Shown here: positions 13,586 to 27,388 of the stretch, piece by piece
Position numbering within the stretch: the stretch's first letter is position 1
How the letters are laid out: each line of letters begins with the position of its first letter
Origin: Certhia americana
Lineage: Eukaryota > Chordata > Aves > Passeriformes > Certhiidae
Direction: 5' to 3'
Length of the DNA stretch: 64,000 bases
Assembly (NCBI GenBank): GCA_018697195.1
Contig: CM031858.1
Span: 79,429,133-79,493,132, forward strand
Notes under the pieces: generated by a model
Databases searched by the model: none
What the model was told of the DNA's origin: nothing
The model's input: only the letters and a program-made list of their open reading frames with translations
Made by a program: the position numbers and the translations under genes

Positions 13586-16500
13586 GAATGATGGATAATC
13601 TTTATGCTTCACATTGCCATGTCTACACTGGTGTGGTCCTCGGGAGTAGGCAAGCACAACATAAAGACTGTGGGGACCACTTGTAGAAGACAATCTAATA
13701 GCATGCATATCTTTGTATCATAAAGTTCAGGACTTTATTTACTGCTTTATCTCTCAAATAGCGGGGTAATTTTGTGTTTATGGAAAATGGTTCTAAATGT
13801 AAACCGAATACAAACTTATAATTCAATATGTTCCTGAAAGCTTGTATGAGACAAAATATACAACTCATCCATTCAGAACATAAGTACTCCTAGCCTTTAA
13901 ATGCTGTTTTCTGCACAGCCTTGGTGTCAGTTCAGAAGTCATTGTCTTCAAGAAAGCCCAGAAGCATATCCTGAAAATACATTTTCTGAGTGTACACTCC
14001 CAAGTCTAGCAGCATCATGAAAAGACAGGAATTAGCCAGCTCAGCCAGGCAGAGACTGACATACCTGCTGTGTTCTTTGCCACAGGCAAGGCCAAGTTAA
14101 TTAAATCCATGGAAAGGTGATCTTCTGCTGATATATGAGGGCAGAACACACATGTCTAAACTATCACTAATACAGGTGTGAAGGAGGCATTTCTTGTCAG
14201 CAGTCTGGCCAAGTAGATCGAATGCATTCCTCCAGAATTAGCTTTGTCACCTTCCATATAAATTGTTGACACACTTTGAATTTTAACAAAATATATGATT
14301 AAGAAGAATTGCTATGCAGTGCAACAGGCACGAAGGTTACTCAAAGTAAGCCAAAAAGAGAAAAGGTGTCAGAGAAAATCACTGTTTCCTCATTTTTATC
14401 CTAGCTTGATAATTAGATAAGAAAAAAGCATTGGCAAAATATCTGTTCCTTTAGACATTGAGACAACCTTTGTGCTGGTGATCTAAAGGGTGTTCTAAAT
14501 TATGACATTGACAGAAATGAATCAAAGAAGTCATGATTAAGTGTAAAACCTGCAATTTATGACTACTAGTAATCTGCAGCGCTATTAAAAAGATAATAGC
14601 CAGTAGTAGCAGACAGGGTTAGAAAGGGCAGGGTGAAATTATTACAGTCAAGAAGGGAGGTTGTTGCTCTGTAGAAGTTGCATACCAAGTAAAAATGTAA
14701 ACAGAGGTGCTTTCCTCGTTTTATTGTCTTTAGAGAATCAAACTGAGGAAAAAAGCTAAAATATGCAGGTTTCTTTGATACAGCAAGGATTGTTTCAACA
14801 GTGGAAAAAATGTTATGAGGCTGATAAATAAGGGATTTTTATGTGTGGCATTCTTACTGTTGGTGATTATTATTTTAAAAATATTTTAAAAAATACTTTT
14901 GACTAGCTGTCTCTGCAGCATGGCAGATGAGGATGCCATCCAGCTCTGAATATCACAAAGTTTCTTTTCTGCCGGAATGTGGAGTTTCTTGGGTTATCCA
15001 ACTAAATCTCAGGGAGGTCAGACAACCTCTGACTATCTGCAGCAGTCTGAACTCCTCACCTTTCCTCTCCCTTCAGTTTTCTCTACTCATTTTGAATAGA
15101 GCCAAAAAGGACATATTTCTGGGAGGGCTCATCTAGACACCCTTATGAAGTATTGCTTTGATTTTTTTGTGTGGTTTTTTTTTTTTTTCCTTTCAGTAAA
15201 TTCACTGAGCTGAATATGCGATGTACATCTAACATACAATCAGGTTATAAAGTGAGAAGTTACTGAGAGATTTCAGCAGCTTCCAGAACTGGTATAATGA
15301 CATGTGAATACTTAAGGAAAAGCTAAAGGGAAAAAGGATGTGACTTTCAATCATTCTGCCAGTTAAACAGGCTGTAAATGGTCTGGCTCAGCATGTAAAC
15401 TGCCAGTGATTTCTTTCCTGTATTGCTCCTCTCAGGTGCTTCTGCTCCATGATAAATGCTGATATGAATGGCCAGGTATTTTTTCTCCCTGTATCACAAC
15501 ACTGTTTTAGAGTATGAACTAGAAATGCATGTATGATCACCTGTTCTGTGTTCTCTATATTTCTGTTCAGTGATCAGATGTGACAAATTACTGTCTGATA
15601 GAAAAATTAATTTTTAGTATTTCAGATAATTTTCTTGTTTCTTACCTTATGTCCTTTTAGGCTCTTTCTGAAGGAATCAGTGTACTGTCAAGATAGGTAT
15701 CTGGAATCACAGTGATTAATGAATCAATTTTTGTGGAAACTTTTGTACTTTAAAACAGGTATTGAAAGCAGTCTGGACTTTTCTCTCATTGTGAAGGAAT
15801 TTCTTTCTGTTTGTGATTTCCTGCTGTAAGAGATTTCATGCAGATAATGGTTTTCAAAGAATGTAACTGCTTGCGCAATATGAGACAATAAATTACTAGT
15901 TTTTGTTTCCTGTCCCAGCCAAGAACAATAAGGAAACCTAGCAAATTTTGCACTGCTTTATCCTACTGCTGCTGCAAAACAAAAATGTTAATGCAGTATA
16001 ACTTATATCGACTCAGTCAAAAGAACATTATTAGTCACTGACCTGCTTTCCTTATCTTGCACATTACATATGCTCAGGACACTTCAGATTGCAGGGTGGA
16101 GCTTCACTTAGTGATGGGATTTCCAGAACAATGCTTCTGGTCAGACCAACACACAGAGCCATACACCAGATGTCAGGCTTCAATACAGGCTTCTGGTTTA
16201 CACTATATTTCTGTCAGTCCCAAACACTGGAATCAGATTTTTAACGTATTATATGGTCAATGCATGTGTTATCAGCCTTATACATGTATTATGTATTGTT
16301 TTTTTCATGCAGGTTAACCCTAAGTGTTCTTTTATTCAAAGCCTGTGTTGCCCTCAGTCTGAGATACGCTGTTCAATGAATAGTTTCACACATCTACTCC
16401 TGGAAAATCAAAGAGAGTTATGAAAAGGAATTGCTCACAGATTTCAGTTCTTCATTAGGGTTTCATGTGAGTTGTTTGTCAATCCTTCAATACTTCATTA

Positions 16501-18219
16501 ATATTCAAGAACATTTATACAATAAATTATGGCCTCTAAACATTTTATATTAAATGTTAATATAATCAAATATCTACACTTTTTCCCCAGGTACTACCCT
16601 GCAAATATACTGTTATACTTAGTGGAGTGTTTTATTATGATGATAGTAATTTCCTAAAGGTATGCTGGCATTATTAATATGCATTTGTATTCCAGACATA
16701 TAAAGAAGATCTTAGTTGGTTAATAATAAGGAATTAATATTAAACTCACCAAGAGACAATTTTCATTTTCAAAGCTGTCTTAGTCTAGGGAATAACAAAT
16801 TATTCAAGTAGAAAAACAGAAGTGATGTTAATAACAGATACTATAAGACAAATTGAAGGAACAAATTAGCAGACAAAATAGCAGAAAGAATCACATATTC
16901 ATGTAAGCTTTGTTTTGTTATGGTTATGTACTTTGTATCAGCAATCCAGAATACTAGAGGCTGGTGAAATGTACATGTTAACAGTAGGTTTCAGACTTAC
17001 CCAGCTTTCTGGTATAATTTTTTTTAGAAATGCAAACTGTAAAGAGATTAACACACAATTTTAGATTTTGAGGCAGCCTTTTTATGTTCTTTTATAGGAA
17101 AAAGTCTTATGAGTGTGGGAACTACATATCAGCAAGTGCTTGATTTCCAGTGTGTTTACAGTTTGGTGGCATGAGGCATCTATGATATTTTCTTCTCAGT
17201 GGAAATCATAAAAGATGTGATGAAGGAAATCTTTCATTCTCAATTTTTGTTTCTGGTTTTGAGTCTTTTATTTCCTTCCCAAATCACTTTCTCCTGTTTC
17301 CCACAAAACATTTTCTGTAAATATCCGTTCCCACTAGACATGAGGCAGAGGCTCTGCTGTCATTAGCCCATCAGCTTTTCCTTTCTGCTGGACTTCACAG
17401 CCTCCTCTCCCCAGGCCATTCCACTGCTGTCTCTACACATTCACTAAAGGCAGAAGCTGTGAGGGGGAAAAAGGGATTTTCCACCCCCTGCAAAGTGAAG
17501 GAGGCAGAACAGCACATGGAACTGCCAGGCAGTAGGGGTTTCTGTTTGAGCCCCAAAATTTTGCACCCAAGAGGAGAAGACAGCATAAAACTTATTTGTT
17601 GTGGGACAAAGCCACCTTAGCAGGGGAAATAGCTGCCTTTTGCGGACTTTCCAGAGGGTACAGCAGAAACAGGGAAGGTGTGCACCAGGAGTTTGTCCTA
17701 GTCCTAAACAGATTTTTTGAGGGGTCTGAAAGTTCAGAATTATGAGACACTCCCAGTGGACCTGGCCTAATTGTAGCCTGCGTTTATACCAATTACCATA
17801 CCTGCAACAGAGGCAGGCATGATGTGCATTCTGCAAACTGGGAACTAACAGCTGCCTGCATTCCTATTAGGGTTCTTCCCTAGAGGATTATCCCATCCTT
17901 CTGTTCAAAAGATGGTAATATATTATACTCATTATAGGTGAAAAACTTGCTGGTAAGCATAATACAGTGAGTCACTGAATTTAAAACAAATTTGCATTAA
18001 CAATGTTTTAGAAAAAATTCTACATTAAAACGTTGTTTTCTAAACCCATGACTTCATGTTTGAGATCATCCACATTCCCCAAAAACTGTGGGGCTGGAGC
18101 CTTTTGTCTTTGTATTGACTCTGTTTCACTGAGGGAATTCAATTGCCCACACTTAAATGATCTGCATAGAGTGAAGCTTCCAGAAGCCTCTCTTCTGCTC
18201 ACTGCCCTGCCTATGGCAT
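13586..18219. other. AT-rich intergenic sequence, nothing recognised
   Basis: No exon, RNA gene or classifiable repeat seen. The minus-strand frames around 17395-17836 have no family resemblance. Confidence 0.55.
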
Positions 18220-18863
18220 TGTATTCGGTTTGTGTGCCAGGGGTTTGGTAGCTGGGGAGGGCTACAGGAGTGGCTTCTCTGAGAAGTAGCCACCGACTTC
18301 CCCCATGTCCAGCAGAGCCTTTGCCAGGATGGACCTGCCACTGTCCAAGGCTGAGCACACCAGTGATGGTGGAAGCACCTCTGGGATAATATGTCTAAAA
18401 AGGGAGAAAAACTGCTGTGCAGCAGTGTCTGGAGAGAGGAGTGAGAATATGTGAGAGAAACAGCCCTGCAGACATCCAGATCAGTGCAGGAGGAGGGGAG
18501 GAGGTGCTGCAGGCACTGCAGCAGAGAATCCCTTGCAGTCCATGGTGCAGACCATGGTGAGGCAGCTGTGCCCCTGCAGCCCATGATGAGAGGAGGTGGA
18601 GAAATGAGGAGCAAAGTAAAGCCTGAAAAGGAGGAAAAGTGCTTTTAATTTTGTTTTATTTCTTATTATTTTATTGGTAACAAACTAATTCCCTCTAGTC
18701 AAGTCCATTTTGACTGTGATGGTAACTTGTGAGTAATTTTTCCCTGTCCTTGTCTTGACCAATGAACCTTTGGTTGCTATTTTTCCTCCCCTGTCCACAT
18801 GAAGAGAGGAGTGATAGTGTAACTTTGATGGGCACTTGATGTCCAGCCAATGCCATCTGCACA
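18220..18863 (+). mobile_element. ERVL-type LTR, internally shortened
   Basis: Starts TGTATTCGGTTTGTGTG. It continues through GGTTTGGTAGCTGGGGAGGG, a GTCCAGCAGAG block, several 'gcagcccatg' units and a degenerate polyA region (GGTAACAAACTAATTCC near 18676), and ends CATCTGCACA. This is the same family as 61498-62326 in the opposite orientation, with fewer of the central tandem units. No clear target duplication is seen (GGCAT on the left, TCATG on the right). Open frames within it are fortuitous. Confidence 0.7.
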
Positions 18864-21800
18864 TCATGGTCTTTGTGGCTGGCACTCTCCGATGCTGGCT
18901 GTGGCCTCTGGAGGGACCAGTGATGATGCAGCTTCTGAATCAGGAGGTGCAGAGGAGCTTTTCTCAGCAGGAGGGATTTTGTGACGTTGTGGTCAGAAAG
19001 GAGCATAGTACAAAGAGGCTTGCATGACACACAGAAAACATTGCAGCCACTGGTGCAGATTAGGCTTTATTAATTTTACAATGTGTTAATCCAAAATATG
19101 TTAATCCAAACTGTAATTCCCAGTCTGGTGAGACAAGAATTGAATTTCAGCTAGAAATTCAGATAGACACAATAGCTAGACAAGTGAAGATGGGAACTGT
19201 AGGAAAAGTTTATGATCACAAACTACACATCACTATTCAAATTAATGCTGCATACTTTGTAGTTTAGTGTTCCGGTTGCCTCAACATTACAGAGCCTTCC
19301 TGGGATATGAATCTTCAGCAACAGCATCTTGGTGGCTTTATCCTGCTGCGCAAGACAGAAAGCTGATTTCTCTTGAGTCTTTTGTAGATTTCTAATGTTT
19401 GTGGTGACCAAAAGTCCTGTTAGCCCCCTTCCCAAAGGCTCTTGAAAGCTGTCAGGGGAAGGCAAGCTGCATATCTTCCAGGGCCCTAAGAGGCAGGGCA
19501 GCATTCCTCTGCTCCCAGCCCTCACCCATCTGTCCCCATCAGCTGGGGGATACTAAAATAAATCGGGAGTGGGCTGATGCACAAGCTTTATTACAGAAGG
19601 TATGTCCTCCCCAGGAAATGTGTAAACAAATATTTGAAAGATCTAAAAATATGAACAAAGATGCCTCTGTGGCAAACAATGAACCTTCAAAAGTCTGTGG
19701 CACATGTTCTACATACAGTTATTAGGTAACAAAGTTAAACTGCTAAATAAAATTAGTTTTAAATAGCCAAATCTATAGAATCATCAGCCTCAATGTAACA
19801 TCCTTAATATCAAGTTTTTAGTTTGACATCTTGCTCAGTTTTGGTGTGGCCTCATCTGAGTAATGTATTAGATATATTCAAAGGAAATATTATTGCAAAG
19901 CATCCACTTACTCCTACATAATATTCTCTTTTGGTCTAGCCTTTGCTACTGAAAAAAGATCAGGCTTACGTCTGTAATATTGTTCAAAAAGTTGGAAGTG
20001 CTGCTGAAGATGACCGTATCTGCCCTGAGTTCTGTCTAGTGCTAAACACTTGAAAACTTCTTGCTTCAGCACCAGTAGTCCTCTTCTCTCACTCGGTCAG
20101 TATAAAAGTCAGTAAAGAAGCACAGTGTCTGGGCAGTGCTACAACGTTTTCATTTGTCTGGTCTCTAATAACAGTATTTCTCCAAATTCACTAACTCATA
20201 ACCAAGCACACTAACTCATATCCTGTCACTCTTTCTCTGTCCAAGACTTTCTGATGTTTATGAGCCTTTTCCCTTGTGCTGAATCTCTGCCCAGTTATGT
20301 GTCATGAACAGCCTCTGCTCCCTTGCAGCCATATTTCCTCACCCTGGCCAGAGATCTGCATATAAGGAATCAAGTCACTCACAGACATTACTGGTCTCTG
20401 TGGCACATAGCTCTTCATGTTTCTCTAGCCCAAATTCTTATTTTACACTAGTGCTCTCAGCCTTTGCTACCCAAATTAGTCCTTTATCTGTGTAATTAAT
20501 ATGTTTTTACAATATTTAATTACCTACTTTGTGAAGATATATTTAACAAGTTTTTTAAAGGGGTTGTAAGGCAAAAGGTCTCTAAAAGACCAGGCAAAAA
20601 AGGAGCACAGTTGGTCAGCTATGATTTTCAAAAGCAGTCTGATTTGTCAAAGATGAACTCCTTTCTGTGACTTTCTGTGAATTATCTCTGTTTAAACTCC
20701 CAACTTTCTGTGGGTTCCTGGATTTCACTCTAACCGATACTTTGTCCTCTTCTCTTCATTCTCGTATGCCTTCCTTTGCTACAAAGAACTGAGATTTTAA
20801 TGATGTTTTAGGGTATTGTTTGCATGGTCACAGCCAGGTAAATGCTTAAATAATACTTTTCCTTTGTTAAAATTTGATATGTTTCATTTTTTAAAGGTTT
20901 CTTTTAGAAGCTGGAAAGCAATTGCATGCAAATGCTTATATTATAGAACCTTAGCCATTCCAGCCACCTTTTTTCCCAATTAAAAGGATATCCACCCCTT
21001 GTGAACAATACTGTTTGATTTCAGGGCTTCCTCTCATCTTTCTCAGCATGGACAATTCCGGATCAGTCCTTCTCTGCTGCTCCCATTGCCCTACTGTAGC
21101 TCCTCTCCTCAGCTGCTTGTATCTTCTTCGAGGAGGGACAGGATAATGTGTTCTCACAGCACTGCTGCTTCTCTAAATTTTAACGAATGTTTTATACTCC
21201 TACAACATCACATTTACTTAGCATAGCCCACACCACCACCAAAGGGCATGGGAAAACCAGACACTTGATCTCCTGCCTGCAGAAAACTGGATAAAATTTT
21301 CCTTTTTTGCTTTTTAAAAAGATGTCAGATTGATAACTAAAGCAACATCTTAGTTTCCCTTTCTCTTAAGTATGTTCCATGAGTTACCTATCTCCCTGTG
21401 AGACAAACTTCCTTCATGGAAAAATTCCTGTTTCTGTGGTTGACCATTATACCTTCAATTTCTATTTGCCAATTCCTGATCTTAACAAATCACTGGGAAT
21501 TTTTTTATGCTCACAATAGATAGTACAGGTTGATTTTCTGTTTGGTTAGTAAATTGACATTTGCTGTAAGTGTCACAACCTAACTGCTTGAAAATGTAAC
21601 ATACATTCTTATTGTCTCGATTAGGGTACTTGTGTTTGAGCACAATATGCTAGAGTTTTGTGATCTGTTAGAATTAGATTCAAAGATTGCTGAAGTTACT
21701 ATGAATTCAAGGTTCCTTAAAGAAAAATTGCTGAACCCTAGAGTCCCAAAATTAAATCAATCTGACAGAGAAAATATAATTTGAAAATTATTTGTTAATT

Positions 21801-22996
21801 GCTAAATAAATAGACAGATCCTTCTAAGGAAAGGCCTTTGCTCTGGCAAGGTACTCTACTGATTCAACTGTGGAGTCCAATAAAAAATAATAATCTAACA
21901 GGAAATTATGCAATATATTTCATTGTAGCTGAATACTTGTACTGTAAAAAAATTGATTTTGTGGTCATGGTGATAGAAAGTAGATTCATATGTATAAATT
22001 CTGCCAGCCAGGATTAGATGTATTTGAGTGTTTGGGATTCTATCCCCCTCTAGTGGCTGTTTTATGCAAAAATATGAAAAATGGGATTATCTAGATGTAC
22101 TATAATTTTTGGAGGGTTCATAGAAAGTTTTAGGTCAGACAAGACTGAGAAAAGTGGACTGTTTATTTTTACTGCACTGGATTTGAGCGAAAGGGTGTTA
22201 GTATAAACCAGAATATTTGAAATTCTTGATTTTCTAAGAACCTTAGCAGTGATTTGGATATCACAGAATCACAGAATTGATTAGGTCGAAAAATACCTCT
22301 GAGATCATTGAGTCCAACTTTTGAATTAAATATGTCACAGACTAAACCATAAGACGATGACATTTTGGGTTTGGAAGTGTACAGTAAAGTATTTTATTTG
22401 TCCCACTGTAATCTTATACTTTTTTATTTGGTGCTGCTCAGAATTTATCTTCAATGTTTTACAATTTCGTGGTAGGTGTTATGGGTTTTATCAGTGTTGC
22501 ATGAGCAATTATTACTGCTTATGATATTCCTAGGGGGAAGATGAATGGATTTCAATACTGCCAAGTGAGGCAGTATTGTTATTGTACTTTTTGTTATCGT
22601 ATCAGAAGTCTTATCTAATCTCCAAGATCAGCTCTTTAAAATATTTAAAACTAAACTGGTCCTAAAACATTATCACTGACCCTGCAGTTATAATAAAGAG
22701 CTACAGAAAACCCTCCACTTATAATAATCAGTAGCAGTAAGAAAACCAACACACTACAAATTTTCAGGAAGGAAATAGAAAGCAAAATGGAAAATGTAAT
22801 TACACCACTGTATAAATTGCCTGCAACACCTGTGCAGTCACAATTCTTCTCTCAAAAAGGATACGTAAGAACCAGAAAAAGGAAGAGAAGGGCAACAGGG
22901 TGACCAAAGGACTAGAGTGGTGTTTCTGCAGGGCAAGGTATGTCAGAAGACTACAAAAATATGAGTGGCTGGAGAAAATGAATAGAAATGGAATGC
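18864..22996. other. AT-rich intergenic sequence between two retroviral insertions
   Basis: Only the CR1 scrap at 22260 is identifiable. No coding signature on either strand. Confidence 0.55.
22260..22345 (-). mobile_element. Short CR1 3'-end remnant
   Basis: ATCACAGAATCACAGAATTG followed by 'ttaggtcgaaaaatacctctgagatcattgagtccaac' is the inverted terminal part of a CR1 element, only about 85 bases. Confidence 0.7.
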
Positions 22997-23289
22997 TGTT
23001 GCAATATGACACAAAACGAACCACATGCACTTGCTAGAAGTTCAAGACAAAAAGGACAGATTTTATTTCGTGACCTTGTTATATATAGAATTCAAAAAGC
23101 AGACAGGGATTGGAGGGTGAAGTCGCCACCTCTCCAACCACACTGGTCAAATCAAGAGTCCATCAATTTTCTCTTCCTCCAGAAAAGAATGCAAAACAAT
23201 CATTATTTACATGAAACTGCGTGAGGCACTCCATTACAAAAATGTAAATATCAGTAGGCTAAGAAAAACTTTAGAAGATCAGGGAGACA
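22997..23289 (-). repeat. 3' LTR of the provirus
   Basis: Read on the minus strand it begins TGTCTCCC and has a TATA-like box (23079-23088, TATATAA) and an AATAAA signal (23062-23067). It aligns along its whole length with 28174-28465. The minus-strand sequence immediately before it, GGAAAAAGGGTGAGA (23290-23304), is purine-rich and in the place expected for the polypurine tract. This fixes the right edge and the minus orientation. Confidence 0.8.
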
Positions 23290-23360
23290 TCTCACCCTTT
23301 TTCCATTTTGAAAAAGAAAAAGGAAAATTAACCATGTTAAAAGAGAAAAATGAACAATGT

Positions 23361-24333
23361 TCAGTGTCCACTTGTGGAGGAATCATCAGAGTGATCGCTC
23401 ACATTGTCTGCATCTGAGTCATCACTTGATGATCCATCCACTTGATGACTTTCAGTTTGGTCACAGTTTCCATGTTGCCCATTGGCTGTATTCTGTCTCT
23501 GCGGTCGCAGGTCAGGACGGACACACCTCGAAGGTACACAGCGTACTCCGGTAGCAGTGGATATGCACGCATACCCACACCCTAAAGTTGTAAGGTCATA
23601 GGGACCTTCTAGCTGTTTGGTGACTAAATTCCATGCCCAAACCTTCACTTTAGGCTGAGGTGTCTCATCTGAAGCCTGCAATGAAAGATGATGATTAAAA
23701 ATGACAGGTTATTTGAATTCTGTGGCACAGTAAGATGATTGATGGTGTACAAAGCCTTTGCCAACCGACTGTGCAGGGTCTCACTCTGCATTCCCTGTTT
23801 TTGTTCTTTAAGAACCCGCTTCAGAGTACCATGAGTGCATTTTACAATAGCTTGACCAGTCAGAGAATGAGGGATACAAACTTGTGTGACACACTCCATG
23901 ACTGCAGGAACTACCGCACCTGCTGTGATGCGTAAGCAGGACCATTGTTGGTTTTCACAGCAGAAGGTACGCCTAGAAAGGCAAAGGCCTGTCTCCAGTG
24001 GGTTAAGGACATCATGAGCCTTTTCTCCAGTGTGAGCAGAGGCCCACATGGCAGAGGAGAATGTGTCCACCATGACATGCACATACTTGAGCTGGCCGAA
24101 CTCGGCAATCTGGGTGACATCAGTCTGCCAAAGCTCCAAGGTCCTAAGGCCTCTAGGGTTCACCCCAGCCAGCAAAGGCGCAGCCAGCGTGTGATAGTCT
24201 TCACAAGACTCAACAATGTCACAAGCCTCAGTAGGCGTCAGCTGAAACTTCTTCTGCAAGGTCTGTGCATTCTGATGGAAAAACCCATGCGATGCCTCGG
24301 CCTGTACGAGTGTGTCAGGTGGAGGTGGTACCC
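23361..24333 (-). pseudogene. Integrase remnant with inactivated catalytic triad
   Basis: The zinc-binding N-domain keeps H-x3-H (HGFFH), but the paired cysteines are damaged: the last one is Tyr in SCEDY. The core starts with ELWQTDVTQIAEFG and YVHVMVDTFSS. A frameshift follows, and the second catalytic position reads KTNNGPAY (Asn for Asp). The third, in AIVKCTHGTLK, has Lys for Glu. The SH3-like C-terminal domain (VKVWAWNLVTKQLEGPYDL) is in another frame, followed by an acidic Ser/Asp tail and then the LTR. It is therefore non-functional. Confidence 0.8.
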
Positions 24334-24744
24334 ACGCTGGGTTAGCCAACTTCTCAGTCCTTGCGTTACCTTCTGCTACAAACCCTGGCAGGTCGGTGTG
24401 ACTCTTCACATGCAGGATGCAGTACAGATGAATCTGGGCCTAAATGGCACACCACGAGGTCTACAGCAAATAAAACAAGGCAGGATTACTGACCTCCTTT
24501 AAAACCGAATAACCCAACTGCTGTGCGATGTCAGCCGCATAGGCAGAATCCGTGACCAAATTGAAAGGTTCCTGGGAAAACTTATCAAATGCCATGACAG
24601 CAGCCCTCAATTCAACCACTTGGGCTGACCCATCCTCATGGCCTTCCAAGACCTGCCACTCAGATCCATCCCTCCAGATAACTGGCATTCCCTGTTTTCC
24701 CCAAACCATCAGCGAAGACAGTGGGTCCTTGCACTGGCTCCTGG
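24334..24744 (-). pseudogene. RNase H remnant
   Basis: Contains VVELRAAVMAFDKF and NLVTDSAYAADIAQQLG, which carry the second and third acidic positions. After an in-frame stop near 24461 the domain ends with HVKSHTDLPGFVAEGNARTE, where Glu replaces the usual last catalytic Asp. Order and spacing to RT and integrase are as in retroviral pol. Confidence 0.75.
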
Positions 24745-26157
24745 CTATTTTTGGGTCACAAAGAGATTTGTGTGAATTTCACCATCTGCAGTAGCTTGTG
24801 GCTGGGCAAATGATAAAGTGATCTGCCCTGAAAAGTTCTCCAGAGCACTTTGTAGGGACACACTGTTCACAAAGCTCCAGTCACAATCCTCCCTTTGTAT
24901 TGGGACAATGATCTTTGTGGGATCCGCACCCATCAATTGCAAACACCGTTGTCAGCATTTGATTATCAAACGAGCAATTAGCTCAAACATTGCAGCTGCC
25001 ATCTTCTGTGGCTGATGGGCAGGAAGACCCATTCCAAGATATGCAAGGAATTGGACCATTTGTCATCCCACTGGCCAATGATGCCTGTGGGATGTGAATC
25101 TGGAGTGGTAATGAACACAGTGATATCAACAGCAGGATCAATGCGATGAACCTAGCAAGCAGAAACAGCTTGCTGAACCTCCTCCAGCACCTGATGTGCC
25201 TCAGGGGGTCAGTGTTCCAGGCAAATTCAGATCAGAGTCTCCCTTCAATAAATCAAACAAAGGAGACAATTGTGCATTGGTCAGTCCCAAGTACGGACGT
25301 AACCAAGTGATGACACTTAGCAATTTCTGTGCATCATTCAATGTTTTCACCAAATGCACAAATTGCACCTCCTGGAATTGGATTATCCATTCCAGAATTT
25401 TTGACCCCCAAATACTTCCAAGGAGGTTGTTGTTGAACCTTTTCTGGAGCCACCTGCAGCCCATTATAATGCAAAGCATTGAGCAACTGAGGCTGTATCC
25501 TCAGCAGCTCATCCTGGGTGGATGCAGCCACCAAAATGTCGTCCATATAATGATACAGATGGGCATCAGGAAACTGCTTGTGAGCTCCAGACAAGGCAAG
25601 GGCTACATAGCGTTGGCATATGGCTGGACTGTTCCACATGCCCTGGAGCAAGACTCACCATTGATATCTCTGTGCCAGCTCAGCATTGTTAATTTCTGTC
25701 TGTCATTGGGATGCAAAGGAATTGTGAAAAAACAATCCTTCAAATCCACGATGAGGATCGGCCAATGTGCGGGAAGCATGGTAGGCAATGGCATGCCCGC
25801 CTGCTATGTCCCCATGCTTTCCATCATGGCACTGGCCTTTTGGAGGTCCTGTAACTACCTCCATTTTCCAGATATTTTCTTGATGCAGAAGACAGGTGTG
25901 TTCCAGGGACTGGTAGAAGACTCCAGATGGCCCTGGTCCAACTGCTCCTGCACTAGGTTTCGAAGGGCGACTAATTTGTCTCGAGGGAGGGGCCACTGGT
26001 TCTCCAAGACAGGCTTGTCCACCAACCACCGTAAAGGAGGCGAAAGACACTCTGCCCCTTCATCACAGTGGCCCCCATCAAAAATCCATCCCGATGCACA
26101 CCCCCTAAGCAGACAGAACATCCCTCCCTTGGAAGTTAACAAGACATGCAGTGACAT
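24745..26157 (-). pseudogene. Reverse transcriptase remnant (pol RT and connection)
   Basis: Fingers: [19 protein letters not shown] and [20 protein letters not shown] (26157-25855). Motif A: LIVDLKDCFFTIPLHP (25794-25603). Motif B-like GMWNSPAICQRYV and the catalytic loop YHYMDDILVAAS (25651-25334), with the YMDD box intact. Thumb and connection follow to about 24745. The pieces lie in several frames with stops between them, so no continuous enzyme is encoded. The QGM.NSP.ICQ/YMDD combination is typical of class II retroviruses. Confidence 0.85.
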
Positions 26158-26199
26158 GAGGCCAAACCATGGCTATCTGTACCACCGGTTTCGTGATCT

Positions 26200-26639
26200 T
26201 CACGGCAGCTGGCTCACGTAGCACTGAGTTATCCCTCCCAGTCCTGTGACAGACATCTTCACTGGCTCAAAAGGCCACTCCAGAGGCCAGGCAGAAAGGG
26301 AGAGAACCATGACGTCTGCGCTGCTGTGGAGAAGCCTGTGGAGATGGATCTCCGGTGACGCAGCGCTAGGGATGGACAGGGTACACAGTACCTTAGGATG
26401 TTCTTTGGTCAGGACAGCAGTCCAGTGAACTTGAGGTGGCCCAGTAGACTGTAGAACATTCATAAACACAGAGAGGGACATCCTGACAAACTCTCCATCT
26501 GCATCACCCAGCAGCTCCAGAAGGCTTTGAGACAGGTCGCACATTCTTCTGGCCTGCATGGAATGCAAGGCTGTGCTGGGAAGCCGTGATCGGCTGCACC
26601 GCCAACACCACCCGTGCACTGCAACCCCACCCTGCTGCC
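26200..26639 (-). pseudogene. Retroviral protease remnant (pro)
   Basis: The minus-strand frame includes LLHSSADVMVLSLSAWP followed by PVKMSVTGLGG. This corresponds to the active-site loop and the downstream Gly-rich flap/helix of class II retroviral aspartic proteases. At the active site only the Ala-Asp of the expected Asp-Thr/Ser-Gly-Ala-Asp remains recognisable and the catalytic Asp position is His, so the enzyme would be dead. It lies directly 5' of RT, as expected in gag-pro-pol. Confidence 0.55.
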
Positions 26640-27388
26640 ACAGGGCTCAGAGACTAAAGGCCTGTCCCAAAGCACTCAGGGAGCTGAGACAGTGGAACTG
26701 GGAGCAGATCTGCCGAACAGAGATCCTAGCAGAACCATACCAGAATCTGCAGAACTAAGGTGATCTGCCTTAGATTTAAAGAACCAGGATCCCAACAACA
26801 GCACCAGGAGACAGTGAAGAGACCACCACGCTGTGTAACTAGACATCCAGGCACGGCTGATGCTGGGCACAGTTGAGCCTGTGGGAAGCAGCCCCAGCTC
26901 CTACCTTCTCCATTCCTGTTAACAGCTCCCTCCCTCCTGTCCTTGTACACTTCCCATCCCATTTTTTTTTTAACCATTTCATTCCTTCCCTTCCCCTTCC
27001 ATTAAAAAACAGTTTGTATTCTCCGCCTCATCTACATTCCTGTGGAGCAAAAGCGACACAAATCCAGAGCCCAGGCACACACAGGCCCCTCCTGCCGTTC
27101 CTTTCTGCACCGTGTTTTGTGCAGAGACTCAGAGGAAGAAGGGCAGCTCAGGCTGGAAAGGTGCCTGTGCTGAAGGTCCAGATACACAACACTATGGAGT
27201 GAAGGTCTTCCTGAGCACCCTGAAACCCCTGAATTTTACAAGAGCAAACCTGAGTATGCTCAGAAGCCAGCTGTGAGGGATTCCATGGCAAGCATCCACA
27301 GAGGGCAAAGGATGTGATGCAGAGCAGCCAGGTTGTGCTCTGTGCTCCAAAACCTGTGGAGAGGAGGCAGGAAAATGGCTGTGTGTAG
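26640..27388. other. Unassigned sequence inside the provirus where capsid and nucleocapsid should be
   Basis: No gag motif is visible on the minus strand. On the + strand there is a T-run followed by pyrimidine-rich sequence (about 26962-27000), then ATTAAAAAACAGTTTG. This looks like the polyA-signal end of a different retroelement, but its limits are not visible. Confidence 0.3.

Noticed and set aside
18020..18614. Overlapping minus-strand ORFs around 18.0-18.6 kb
   Set aside because: Mostly within the ERVL LTR; no coding signature.
25196..26221. 341-codon plus-strand ORF
   Set aside because: Antisense to the provirus RT; the minus strand carries the recognisable YMDD and fingers motifs.
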